The notes under the pieces: generated by a model
Seen by the model: the letters and a program-made list of their open reading frames with translations, nothing else
What the model was told of the DNA's origin: nothing
Databases searched by the model: none
Shown here: piece by piece, positions 54,372-61,310 of the stretch
Numbering within the stretch: position 1 is the stretch's first letter
How the letters are laid out: the number at the start of each line of letters is the position of its first letter
Made by a program: the position numbers and the translations under genes
Source of the DNA: an uncultured Bacteroidales bacterium
Lineage (GTDB): Bacteria > Bacteroidota > Bacteroidia > Bacteroidales > Bacteroidaceae
Assembly (NCBI GenBank): GCA_902760965.1
Contig: CACWIN010000003.1
Location: 1-64,000, forward strand
DNA length: 64,000 nt
Direction: 5' to 3'

Positions 54372-54415
54372 ACTCAAGGCATATTTTTTGCCCTTTCCAT
54401 TAAAAACGCATACTG

Positions 54416-54658
54416 ATGATTATTACCGCACTTATTATACTATTCATATTATTATTCGTACTTCTGGCAGTACTCACCTTTGCGCGTGACGTGCTGGTCA
54501 CCATAATTGCAGCCATAGTAGGCCTGTTCCGCAAGGGTGACCGCATGCAAAAGAAAACCGAAGGCCGCCAGACCATCCGTCGCCGTGACCGCAAAAAACA
54601 AAAGGTTTACTCTGATTCTGACGGGGAATACGTTGATTTTGAGGAGGTAAAAAAATAA
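54416..54658 (+). CDS. DUF4834 family small membrane protein
   Basis: This 80-residue protein has a long N-terminal hydrophobic helix (about 2-38) with no charged residue until RD at 24-25. A basic stretch (RRRDRKKQK) follows, then an acidic tail (DSDGEYVDFEEVKK). It has the form and position (after pssA) of the Bacteroidetes DUF4834 family. Function is unknown. Confidence 0.8.
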   Translation: MIITALIILFILLFVLLAVLTFARDVLVTIIAAIVGLFRKGDRMQKKTEGRQTIRRRDRKKQKVYSDSDGEYVDFEEVKK

Positions 54659-54680
54659 CGCAAAGGAGTTCCTTTGCGTT
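54657..54680. terminator. Bidirectional terminator (DUF4834 / pyrH)
   Basis: The perfect 10-bp stem AACGCAAAGG / CCTTTGCGTT has an AGTT loop. It overlaps the stop of the 54416 gene and precedes the end of convergent pyrH (54687) by a few bases. Confidence 0.8.
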
Positions 54681-54686
54681 ATCTCA

Positions 54687-55397
54687 TTACTTGTGAACTA
54701 ATGTGCCGATAGGTTCACCTGCAATCACTTTCTTTAGGTTGCCGGGAATATCCATATTGAACACATATATGGGCAGGTTGTTTTCCTTGCACATGGTTGT
54801 GGCTGTAAGGTCCATAACCTTAAGGTTGCGGTTATATATCTCGTCAAACGTAATCTCATCAAACTTGGTGGCCGTAGGATCCTTCTCGGGATCGGCGGTA
54901 TAGACACCGTCAACACGTGTACCCTTGAGCATTACATCGGCCTCAATCTCAATACCACGAAGGGATGAACCGGTATCGGTAGTGAAATATGGGTTGCCGG
55001 TGCCGCCCACCAGAATTGCCACCTTACCTGCCTTCATTGCATCAATGGCTTTCCACTTGCTGTAAAGCTCACCAATGGGCTCCATGCGGATAGCGGTAAG
55101 AACCGTGTTGGGGCAGTCAACCGATGTCAGGGCCGAGCTCAGTCCCAGACCGTTGATTACGGTTGCCAGCATTCCCATCTGGTCTCCCTTGACGCGGTCA
55201 AAACCCTTGCCTGCGCCTTTGAGACCGCGGAATATGTTACCGCCGCCTATCACGATGCCTATCTCCACGCCCATGTCATGAATCTCCTTGATTTGCTGTG
55301 CATACTCACCCAGACGCTTTTCGTCTATTCCGTAACGCTGCTCACCCATCAGACTCTCGCCGCTGAGCTTGAGCAATATCCTTTTAAATCTAGCCAT
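54687..55397 (-). CDS. pyrH: UMP kinase
   Basis: This 236-residue amino-acid-kinase-fold enzyme phosphorylates UMP to UDP. It has KLSGESLMG, IVIGGGNIFRG, GDQMGMLATVING, LVGGTGNPYFTTDT and ADVMLKGTRVDGVY. A TAACTTCG -7-like box (complement of 55413-55420) lies 16 bp upstream, overlapping the birA stop. Confidence 0.97.
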   Translation of the reverse strand: MARFKRILLKLSGESLMGEQRYGIDEKRLGEYAQQIKEIHDMGVEIGIVIGGGNIFRGLKGAGKGFDRVKGDQMGMLATVINGLGLSSALTSVDCPNTVLTAIRMEPIGELYSKWKAIDAMKAGKVAILVGGTGNPYFTTDTGSSLRGIEIEADVMLKGTRVDGVYTADPEKDPTATKFDEITFDEIYNRNLKVMDLTATTMCKENNLPIYVFNMDIPGNLKKVIAGEPIGTLVHK

Positions 55398-55421
55398 GTC
55401 TTTATTTTTTTGCGAAGTTAA

Positions 55422-56183
55422 TCATTTTCCCGGCAGTATGAACTGTACCTGCTTGAATTCATACACCCGGTGCTCACCGTCAATGGTTTGGAGCATTAAG
55501 CAACCGTTTGGCTGGATTCCCTCAATGCAAGCTTCAAAACATCCGTTTGCATCACGGAACTTATGATAACCTTCGCGGCGATACAGACGTTCCCGATACA
55601 GCTTGTCAACTTTATGCCTTTGCTGCTCGCTTAGCTCCATATAGCCAATGAACCTGTCAATAATGTCAGCAAGCAATTTGTCGCGGTCATAATCCTTGCC
55701 GGTAATGTTCTTGAGCGAAACAGGGTTGGGGGCATCGCTAAGAAACATCTCCTGATTCACATCCAGGCCTACGCCTACAACGGTATCCATTATGCGGTCC
55801 CCCTGGAGAGTGTTTTCAATCAGGATGCCGGCCATCTTATAATCCTTATAATAGATGTCATTTGACCATTTCACCGAGAAATATGGGGCATATTCAGGAC
55901 CGGCTGCGTCAATTACGCTGTCCGATACCGCCAACGCAATAGCTTCCGAAATATAGAACTGTTCCCGGACATTGATGTTGTGTGGGTGTGCAAGGATACT
56001 GAACAGCAGATTCTTGCCTTGTTCCGATTCCCAAGTGTTGCCTTTCTGCCCACGACCCGCGGTCTGGAAATCGGCCACGGCAACCTCGTAATCATAATCC
56101 GGATCTCCTCCACCAAGTTCACGCAGATAGGTGTTTGTAGAACCTATGCTGTCACTTCTGTGCCATTTAATCTTACTCATCAT
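55422..56183 (-). CDS. birA: Biotin-[acetyl-CoA-carboxylase] ligase
   Basis: This 253-residue ligase attaches biotin to carrier proteins. DSIGSTNTYLREL, TAGRGQKGNTWESEQGKNLLFS (the GRGRxGRxW-like loop), VKWSNDIYYKDYKMAGILIE and the VGVGLDVNQE segment are present. It has no N-terminal helix-turn-helix, so it does not act as a repressor. Its start overlaps yraN by a few bases. Confidence 0.93.
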   Translation of the reverse strand: MMSKIKWHRSDSIGSTNTYLRELGGGDPDYDYEVAVADFQTAGRGQKGNTWESEQGKNLLFSILAHPHNINVREQFYISEAIALAVSDSVIDAAGPEYAPYFSVKWSNDIYYKDYKMAGILIENTLQGDRIMDTVVGVGLDVNQEMFLSDAPNPVSLKNITGKDYDRDKLLADIIDRFIGYMELSEQQRHKVDKLYRERLYRREGYHKFRDANGCFEACIEGIQPNGCLMLQTIDGEHRVYEFKQVQFILPGK

Positions 56184-56545
56184 TCCACCGGCGGAAAGAA
56201 CGCCTGCTCTATATGTTCAACTTTAAGTTCTCCTTGATCCATAACTATGGATATTATATCAAACCTTACGTCCATGTCAATCTGATAATATCTTAAGTAT
56301 GCATCGGCCGAATTTACTATGCGACGGATCTTTCGGTCGTCAACAAAATCCTGAGGGTCGCCCCATTCGGTGCTTGTGCGGGTTTTGACCTCGACAAATA
56401 CAATTGTATCATCCTTGGTCACCACCAGATCCAGGTCCTTGTGTCCGCAATGCCAGTCCCTGTCGTGGATTGTATAGCCGTGCTGTTCCAGGTATTCGGC
56501 AGCCAAATCCTCCCCCCTTTTCCCCAGTATGTTATGTTTTGCCAT
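56180..56545 (-). CDS. yraN: YraN family endonuclease-like protein
   Basis: This 121-residue protein is of the UPF0102/YraN family with an intact PD-(D/E)XK-type core: GKRGEDLAAEYLEQHGY at the start, KDLDLVVTKDDTIVFVEVKTRTSTEWG (D-x10-E-x-K), then IRRIVNSADAYL. Family members are predicted Holliday-junction-resolvase-like nucleases, with the biological role not settled. It overlaps birA by 4 bp. Confidence 0.92.
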   Translation of the reverse strand: MAKHNILGKRGEDLAAEYLEQHGYTIHDRDWHCGHKDLDLVVTKDDTIVFVEVKTRTSTEWGDPQDFVDDRKIRRIVNSADAYLRYYQIDMDVRFDIISIVMDQGELKVEHIEQAFFPPVE

Positions 56546-56607
56546 GTATGTAAGAGTTTATTACGCAAAAATAGTCATAAAATGCGGTATATTGACCGAA
56601 AAATCAA

Positions 56608-56615
56608 TACCTTCG
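56608..56615 (+). promoter_or_regulatory. -7 box before 56634 gene
   Basis: TACCTTCG, followed by TAAC, is the TTCG-variant -7 box, 19 bp before the ATG at 56634 in the divergent gap with yraN. Confidence 0.4.
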
Positions 56616-56633
56616 TAACATCAGTCGTTTATT

Positions 56634-56840
56634 ATGGAGAAAAAACAGAACCCCGTAAGAAATGAACGCTACAGTTTCCTTGTCAATCCTGATGAAAAGC
56701 AGACCATAGAGAACTATCTGCGTAAATACAAGATCAGGAACCGTAGCCGTTGGATGAGGGAGACTCTCATCACATTCATTATCAAGAATCTGGATCAGGA
56801 TTATCCTACCCTGTTCAACGAGCAGGAAATGCGCCGATGA
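56634..56840 (+). CDS. Small ribbon-helix-helix-like protein
   Basis: This 68-residue basic protein contains RYSFLVNPDEKQTIENYLRK and then RNRSRWMRETLITFIIKNL. This is a strand followed by two helices with the S-x-W-x-R-E-x-L/I-x-x-F/I pattern of ribbon-helix-helix DNA-binding proteins. Its stop overlaps the tadA ATG (ATGA), so it is made with TadA. A DNA-binding or regulatory role is inference. Confidence 0.72.
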   Translation: MEKKQNPVRNERYSFLVNPDEKQTIENYLRKYKIRNRSRWMRETLITFIIKNLDQDYPTLFNEQEMRR

Positions 56841-57280
56841 CACAGCAGGAGCAGGATATCAGGTTCATGAAACTTGCCTTGGATGAGGCAAAAGCCGCTG
56901 CAGTCCAGGGTGAGATTCCAGTTGGGGCAGTGGTGGTATGCAAGGGTATGGTCATAGCACGCGCCCACAACCTGACCGAGACTCTGACCGATGTAACCGC
57001 TCATGCCGAGATGCAGGCCATAACCGCAGCTGCCTCATATCTGGGAGGCAAATATCTTGACCAATGCACCCTTTACGTGACCCTTGAGCCCTGCACAATG
57101 TGCGCCGGAGCTATCGGCTGGTCCCAACTGCAACGTCTGGTCTATGGAGCATCGGACCCCAAACGCGGCTACACCACATTCGCCCCGAACGCTCTGCACC
57201 CAAAAACACAAGTTTCAGAGGGCATTCTGGCCGATGATTGTCTGCAAATAGTTCAGGATTTCTTCAAATCAAAGCGATAA
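56837..57280 (+). CDS. tadA: tRNA-specific adenosine deaminase
   Basis: This 147-residue cytidine-deaminase-fold enzyme converts A34 to inosine in tRNA-Arg(ACG). Zinc ligands are in TAHAEMQAI (HAE) and EPCTMCAGAI (PCxxC). I chose the ATG at 56837 (MTQQEQDIRFM), which overlaps the stop of the upstream small gene. The open frame further upstream is a shadow of that gene. Confidence 0.94.
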   Translation: MTQQEQDIRFMKLALDEAKAAAVQGEIPVGAVVVCKGMVIARAHNLTETLTDVTAHAEMQAITAAASYLGGKYLDQCTLYVTLEPCTMCAGAIGWSQLQRLVYGASDPKRGYTTFAPNALHPKTQVSEGILADDCLQIVQDFFKSKR

Positions 57281-57286
57281 TGCATT

Positions 57287-57321
57287 AGGGGCACAAAGGG
57301 GACGGTTCTTTTTGTGCCCCT
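57287..57321. terminator. GCACAAA palindrome terminator (tadA / rsgA)
   Basis: AGGGGCACAAA (57287-57297) pairs with TTTGTGCCCCT (57311-57321), and the loop contains GGGACGGTTCTT. It lies between the convergent tadA (stop 57280) and rsgA (stop TAG at 57322-57324). Apart from one base in the arm and length differences, it matches the copy at 36608-36646. Confidence 0.88.
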
Positions 57322-58263
57322 CTATTGGTCCTTCCTATACTTGCCCTCGTCTTCATCCTCCAGCATGCTGAGGTAGCTGGTGTAGCGGGACAGGTGGATT
57401 TTGCCCGATTCCACCGCGCGTTTTACGGCACAGTCGGGCTCGGTGGTATGCATGCAGTTGCCGTAGCGGCAATCGGCTGAATATTTGAAAATCTCGGGAA
57501 AATAGTGACTAATCTCCTCGTGCTCCATATCAAAGGTGCCGAATCCCTTGATACCCGGAGTGTCAATGATCCAACCGCCCTCGGGCAGGGGGAACATCTC
57601 GGAAAACGTAGTGGTATGCATGCCGGTATCATGTTTTTCCGATATCTCCGAAGTGCGTTGGTTTAGTTCCGGCAGGATACGGTTTACAAGGGTGCTCTTC
57701 CCTACTCCCGAATTACCGGAAATAAGAGAGACCTTGTCCTTGAGCAGTGCCCGGACATCATCAACGCCAGCGCCATGCAGAGCATCGCACTCCACGCACC
57801 CATAACCTATGGCACGATACAGCGCAACCAGTTCATTGGCCGTGGCACGGTCCTCATCGGACAGCAGGTCAGACTTGTTGAAAACAAGTACCACCGGCAC
57901 TCTATAAGCCCAGGCCGATGCCAGGAATCGGTCGATGAAAACGGTCGAAGTTACCGGATGGTTAACGGTCACCACCAGCAGACACTGGTCCAGATTGCAG
58001 GCCAGGATATGCGACTGTTTGGAAAGATTAGAGGAACGCCGGATAATATAGTTACGGCGTTCCTCTATATTTGTGATATACGCCGGCTCACCGTCACGAG
58101 CCGGAGCAAACTCCACATAGTCACCTACGGCTATGGGATTGGTGCTTTTAATGCCTTTAATGCGGAATGTACCCTTTATGCGGCACTCCTGGTCGTGTCC
58201 GTCATCAGACCTAACCAGGTAGCTGCTTCCGGTATTTCTGATTACAAGTCCGCGCATAGGCAT
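57322..58263 (-). CDS. rsgA: Small ribosomal subunit biogenesis GTPase RsgA
   Basis: This 313-residue circularly permuted GTPase has an N-terminal OB fold. The order is G4 (FNKSDL), G5, G1 ([14 protein letters not shown]), then G3 (DTPGIKGFG). The C-terminal zinc motif is C-x5-C-x(1)-H-x(5)-C ([14 protein letters not shown]). It checks late 30S assembly. It lies one base after frr. Start may be the ATG at 58263 or 58257. Confidence 0.95.
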   Translation of the reverse strand: MPMRGLVIRNTGSSYLVRSDDGHDQECRIKGTFRIKGIKSTNPIAVGDYVEFAPARDGEPAYITNIEERRNYIIRRSSNLSKQSHILACNLDQCLLVVTVNHPVTSTVFIDRFLASAWAYRVPVVLVFNKSDLLSDEDRATANELVALYRAIGYGCVECDALHGAGVDDVRALLKDKVSLISGNSGVGKSTLVNRILPELNQRTSEISEKHDTGMHTTTFSEMFPLPEGGWIIDTPGIKGFGTFDMEHEEISHYFPEIFKYSADCRYGNCMHTTEPDCAVKRAVESGKIHLSRYTSYLSMLEDEDEGKYRKDQ

Positions 58264-58264
58264 A

Positions 58265-58825
58265 TCAGACGGTCATGATCTCTTTTTCCTTTTCGGCAAA
58301 GAGTTCGTCGGCCTTCTTGATATACTTGTCATGAAGCTTTTGCAGCTTATCCTCGGCATCCTTTTCGGCATCCTCGGGGAGACCCTCCTTTTGAGCCTTT
58401 TTAAGCGTATCCAAAGTGTCACGACGTGCATTGCGGATAGATATCTTGGTGCTCTCGCTCACCTTGCCGCTCTGTTTTACCAGATCCTTACGGCGCTCCT
58501 CGGTAAGTGGAGGAATAGCCAGACGGATAATCTCGCCATTGTTGGTAGGCATAATACCTACTGCAGAGTCAATAATGGCTTTCTCAATCACCTTGATCAT
58601 ATTCTTGTCCCAAGGACGGATTGCTATGGTACGTGCATCGGGGGTCGATAAGGCAGCTACGTTGTTCAAAGCTACCATAGAACCGTATGAATCAACACGG
58701 ATGTCATCCAGAATACGCACATTGGCCTTTCCGGCACGAATATGGGCAAACTCATCCTCAAGATGCATGATGGCCATTTCCATCTGCTCCTCAGCCTCGC
58801 TGAGACAATTATTTATATCGAACAT
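58265..58825 (-). CDS. frr: Ribosome recycling factor
   Basis: This 186-residue factor splits post-termination ribosomes with EF-G. Motifs are [50 protein letters not shown] and [20 protein letters not shown] chose the ATG at 58825 (MFDINNCL); the frame continues upstream over the promoter. On the minus strand a TATCTTTG -7 box lies at 58850-58857. Confidence 0.96.
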   Translation of the reverse strand: MFDINNCLSEAEEQMEMAIMHLEDEFAHIRAGKANVRILDDIRVDSYGSMVALNNVAALSTPDARTIAIRPWDKNMIKVIEKAIIDSAVGIMPTNNGEIIRLAIPPLTEERRKDLVKQSGKVSESTKISIRNARRDTLDTLKKAQKEGLPEDAEKDAEDKLQKLHDKYIKKADELFAEKEKEIMTV

Positions 58826-58864
58826 AACTAGTAGTTTTACGTTTGACCCCAAAGATAGGTCAAT

Positions 58865-58899
58865 TTTGTACAAAATACCACATATTATTTGTATTTTTG
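58865..58899 (+). promoter_or_regulatory. Promoter of the VTC-DUF4956 operon
   Basis: TTTG (58865-58868) and TATTTTTG (58892-58899) are 23 bp apart, giving a -33/-7 pair 24 bp before the VTC gene ATG. The frr -7 box (58850-58857, minus strand) is only a few bases away, so the two divergent promoters share about 100 bp. Confidence 0.6.
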
Positions 58900-58923
58900 C
58901 GCCATTATATCTACAAGTATTGA

Positions 58924-59694
58924 ATGCTGACCGATTGTGCGCACATATTGGACTCTTTTGCCCCCATTTCGCTCGATGAAATGTCGTCAATCCGTCTTAT
59001 GAACCGGATTGACACCAAGTACCTGGCCAGCGAGGACCAGCTTAAGCAGCTTTTGCTTATGGCCCAAGGCGAATACATGGTCCAGTCCATAAACGGAGTA
59101 CGTCAGTCCGAATACAGCACACAGTATCTTGATGACAGGTTCAACACAATGTACCTGAACCATCATAACGGCAGGCTAACCCGCCAGAAAGTGCGCATCC
59201 GCACATACGTTGATACCGGCGACTATTTCTTTGAGATAAAACTCAAGAACAATCACGGCCGTACCAAAAAGAAACGCATTCACCTGACCGGCGCCGATAC
59301 ATACGTCCAGGATGGAGCCGCGCAGTTCCTTGAGGAACACGCCATGCTGTCCATTCCCTTAAGTGACCTTAATCCAAAGGTGGCTAACCACTTTAAGAGG
59401 ATCACTCTTGTAAACAACGCCAAGACCGAGCGCCTTACCATAGACCGCGAACTCTCTTTCCACAACAACGAGACAGGATTGGACAAGTCCATGGACCGGC
59501 TGGTGGTCATTGAGGTAAAGCGTGACGGCAATACCTACTCCCCCATTCAGGACCTTTTGCGTGAGGTGCGCATATTTCCCAGTGGATTCAGCAAATACTG
59601 CATCGGGATGGCGCTGACCACTCCGGGTATAAAACGGAATTTGTTTAATGACAGAATAAGAAAAATAGAAAAAATCACATCCACATGTTTATGA
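58924..59694 (+). CDS. VTC-domain polyphosphate polymerase
   Basis: This 256-residue cytosolic protein matches the VTC catalytic tunnel domain. Visible basic and acidic residues fit the yeast Vtc4 active site: Lys32 (IDTKY), Arg91 and Arg93 (KVRIRTY), Glu104/Lys106 (FEIKLK), the KKKR patch at 115-118, Glu197/Lys199 (VIEVKRD) and Lys224 (FSKYC). Such domains polymerise phosphate from ATP into polyphosphate. It has no membrane helix of its own and no SPX domain. It overlaps by 10 bp the DUF4956 gene, which probably provides the membrane part. Confidence 0.87.
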   Translation: MLTDCAHILDSFAPISLDEMSSIRLMNRIDTKYLASEDQLKQLLLMAQGEYMVQSINGVRQSEYSTQYLDDRFNTMYLNHHNGRLTRQKVRIRTYVDTGDYFFEIKLKNNHGRTKKKRIHLTGADTYVQDGAAQFLEEHAMLSIPLSDLNPKVANHFKRITLVNNAKTERLTIDRELSFHNNETGLDKSMDRLVVIEVKRDGNTYSPIQDLLREVRIFPSGFSKYCIGMALTTPGIKRNLFNDRIRKIEKITSTCL

Positions 59695-60440
59695 ACCTTT
59701 TTGCCCCGCTTGCGGGAGGACTTAGCCAATTAGCGGCTGCTCAAGAAGAGGCAGAACTGTTTGGCGACGAGGCCGAGGGCCTGTTGTCAACTCTTGGCAC
59801 CACACCTTTCTGGCCTGTATGGTCCAGTATCTGGGAGATGATATTCCGTCTTCTCATCAACGTTGTCACAATCGGTATAATAGTCCATGCATTTTACTAT
59901 CCAAAAGCCAAAAGGCGCGACTATTACTTTACGTTCTCAATCATAGGCGTCAGCATATTCATGCTCATTTACCTTATGGGCGGTGTAAAGCTCAAGATTG
60001 GATTCGCCCTTGGTCTGTTTGCCATATTCGGCATAATCAAATACCGCACTGAGCAGGTACCCATTCGTGAAATGACTTACATGTTTGTAATCATTGCGGT
60101 TGCCGCCATTAACGGACTGGCCACCAGCGTAAGCTATTTTGAGCTGTTGGGAACAAACCTGATATTCATAATTGCCCTTGCCATATGCGAGAACACCAAA
60201 TGGATGAAACATGTACCGTCCAAGCTTATCAAATATGACAATGTAAAACTGGTAGCCCATGGCCGCGAGGATGAACTCAAGGCCGACCTGGAAAAGCGTC
60301 TGGGCCTGAAAATCATACGCGTAGAGGTTGGCAATGTGGATTTCCTTAAGGACTCCGCCATTATCAAGATATACTACGAACCCATTATGGATGAGTTCGG
60401 TACTATTGACTCTGTAATGAAAACCGGAAAGATAAAATGA
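59685..60440 (+). CDS. DUF4956 multi-pass membrane protein
   Basis: This 251-residue protein has about five membrane helices (54-71, 81-99, 105-119, 131-147, 155-168). The family core GFALGLFAIFGIIKYRTEQVPIREMTYMF is followed by a cytosolic alpha/beta C-terminal domain (VAHGREDELKADLEKRLGLK, then IIKIYYEPI). DUF4956 genes commonly neighbour VTC-domain genes. I infer a membrane partner, perhaps a channel or anchor, for the polymerase. It overlaps the VTC gene by 10 bp and the DUF2490 gene by ATGA. Confidence 0.87.
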   Translation: MFMNLFAPLAGGLSQLAAAQEEAELFGDEAEGLLSTLGTTPFWPVWSSIWEMIFRLLINVVTIGIIVHAFYYPKAKRRDYYFTFSIIGVSIFMLIYLMGGVKLKIGFALGLFAIFGIIKYRTEQVPIREMTYMFVIIAVAAINGLATSVSYFELLGTNLIFIIALAICENTKWMKHVPSKLIKYDNVKLVAHGREDELKADLEKRLGLKIIRVEVGNVDFLKDSAIIKIYYEPIMDEFGTIDSVMKTGKIK

Positions 60441-61294
60441 AACGCCTGTTATTTGTCTTTGCTGCATTTCTACCTGTAACGTGTACCTTATGGGCACAAT
60501 CAGGGACAGGACTCTGGACCAGTGCCGGAGTCAAGAAGGATATGCCCAAAGGCATGAACGCAGAGTTTGATGCCGAATGGAGGCAAACAGGTTTCTTTAC
60601 CGGAACAGACCGATGGTCAATTGGGGCATCAGTCAGCAAACGTCTATACAGGAACAAGTCCAAATCATTCAACATCAAAGCAGATTTAGGCTACAAATAT
60701 CTCTCATCAAACCGTCAGGCATATACAATTGACAAACGTGATCCTGAGCTTTTTGATCAGGAAGATGGAATGTCACGCGATTATTATATTGAAAACGGGA
60801 TTGATTTCAACATTACAAACGCCTTCTGGGAGAGTAGGCACCGCATATCTGCATCTCTATCCGGCGGATTTGAAGCAGGTCGTTTTAAGTTCGGCTTACG
60901 CGAACGCGTGCAATACACCTACTCATGCGGAAAAACCGACATCAGGGAGAAACACAGGTTCATGGAAAAATACGATATGAACACAGGTCTCTCTTCAACT
61001 GTAGACAGCATAACCATTGAAAGCGTCAACCCTTCACATAAAACAATGGTCCGAAGCCGCATCTCGATTGATTATGATATCCCGAACTTTAAGCTGGACC
61101 CCTTTGTTTCATACGAGATTTTTTCTGACCTGAGCAATAAAGAAGCATTCGAGAAAGGACGTCTTACAGCTGGAGCAGGTTTCTCTCTAAAAAAGAAACA
61201 TGCATTTCAGTTTGCATATATATGGCAGAATACAACCGATGATGACGAATCTGTTAGTTCAGCCCTCAGTATAAGTTACACCTTCAAACTCTGA
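60437..61294 (+). CDS. DUF2490 outer-membrane beta-barrel-like protein
   Basis: This 285-residue protein has a signal peptide (LLFVFAAFLPVTCTLWAQ). Alternating strands typical of the DUF2490 barrel family follow: GLWTSAGVKKDM, the RQTGFFTGTDRWSIGASVSKRL pair, FKFGLRERVQY and MVRSRISIDYDI. It ends in SISYTFKL. It is predicted in the outer membrane; function is unknown. It is the third gene of the VTC operon and is more AT-rich than the first two. Confidence 0.8.
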   Translation: MKRLLFVFAAFLPVTCTLWAQSGTGLWTSAGVKKDMPKGMNAEFDAEWRQTGFFTGTDRWSIGASVSKRLYRNKSKSFNIKADLGYKYLSSNRQAYTIDKRDPELFDQEDGMSRDYYIENGIDFNITNAFWESRHRISASLSGGFEAGRFKFGLRERVQYTYSCGKTDIREKHRFMEKYDMNTGLSSTVDSITIESVNPSHKTMVRSRISIDYDIPNFKLDPFVSYEIFSDLSNKEAFEKGRLTAGAGFSLKKKHAFQFAYIWQNTTDDDESVSSALSISYTFKL

Positions 61295-61310
61295 CAAAGA
61301 ACAGACAACG

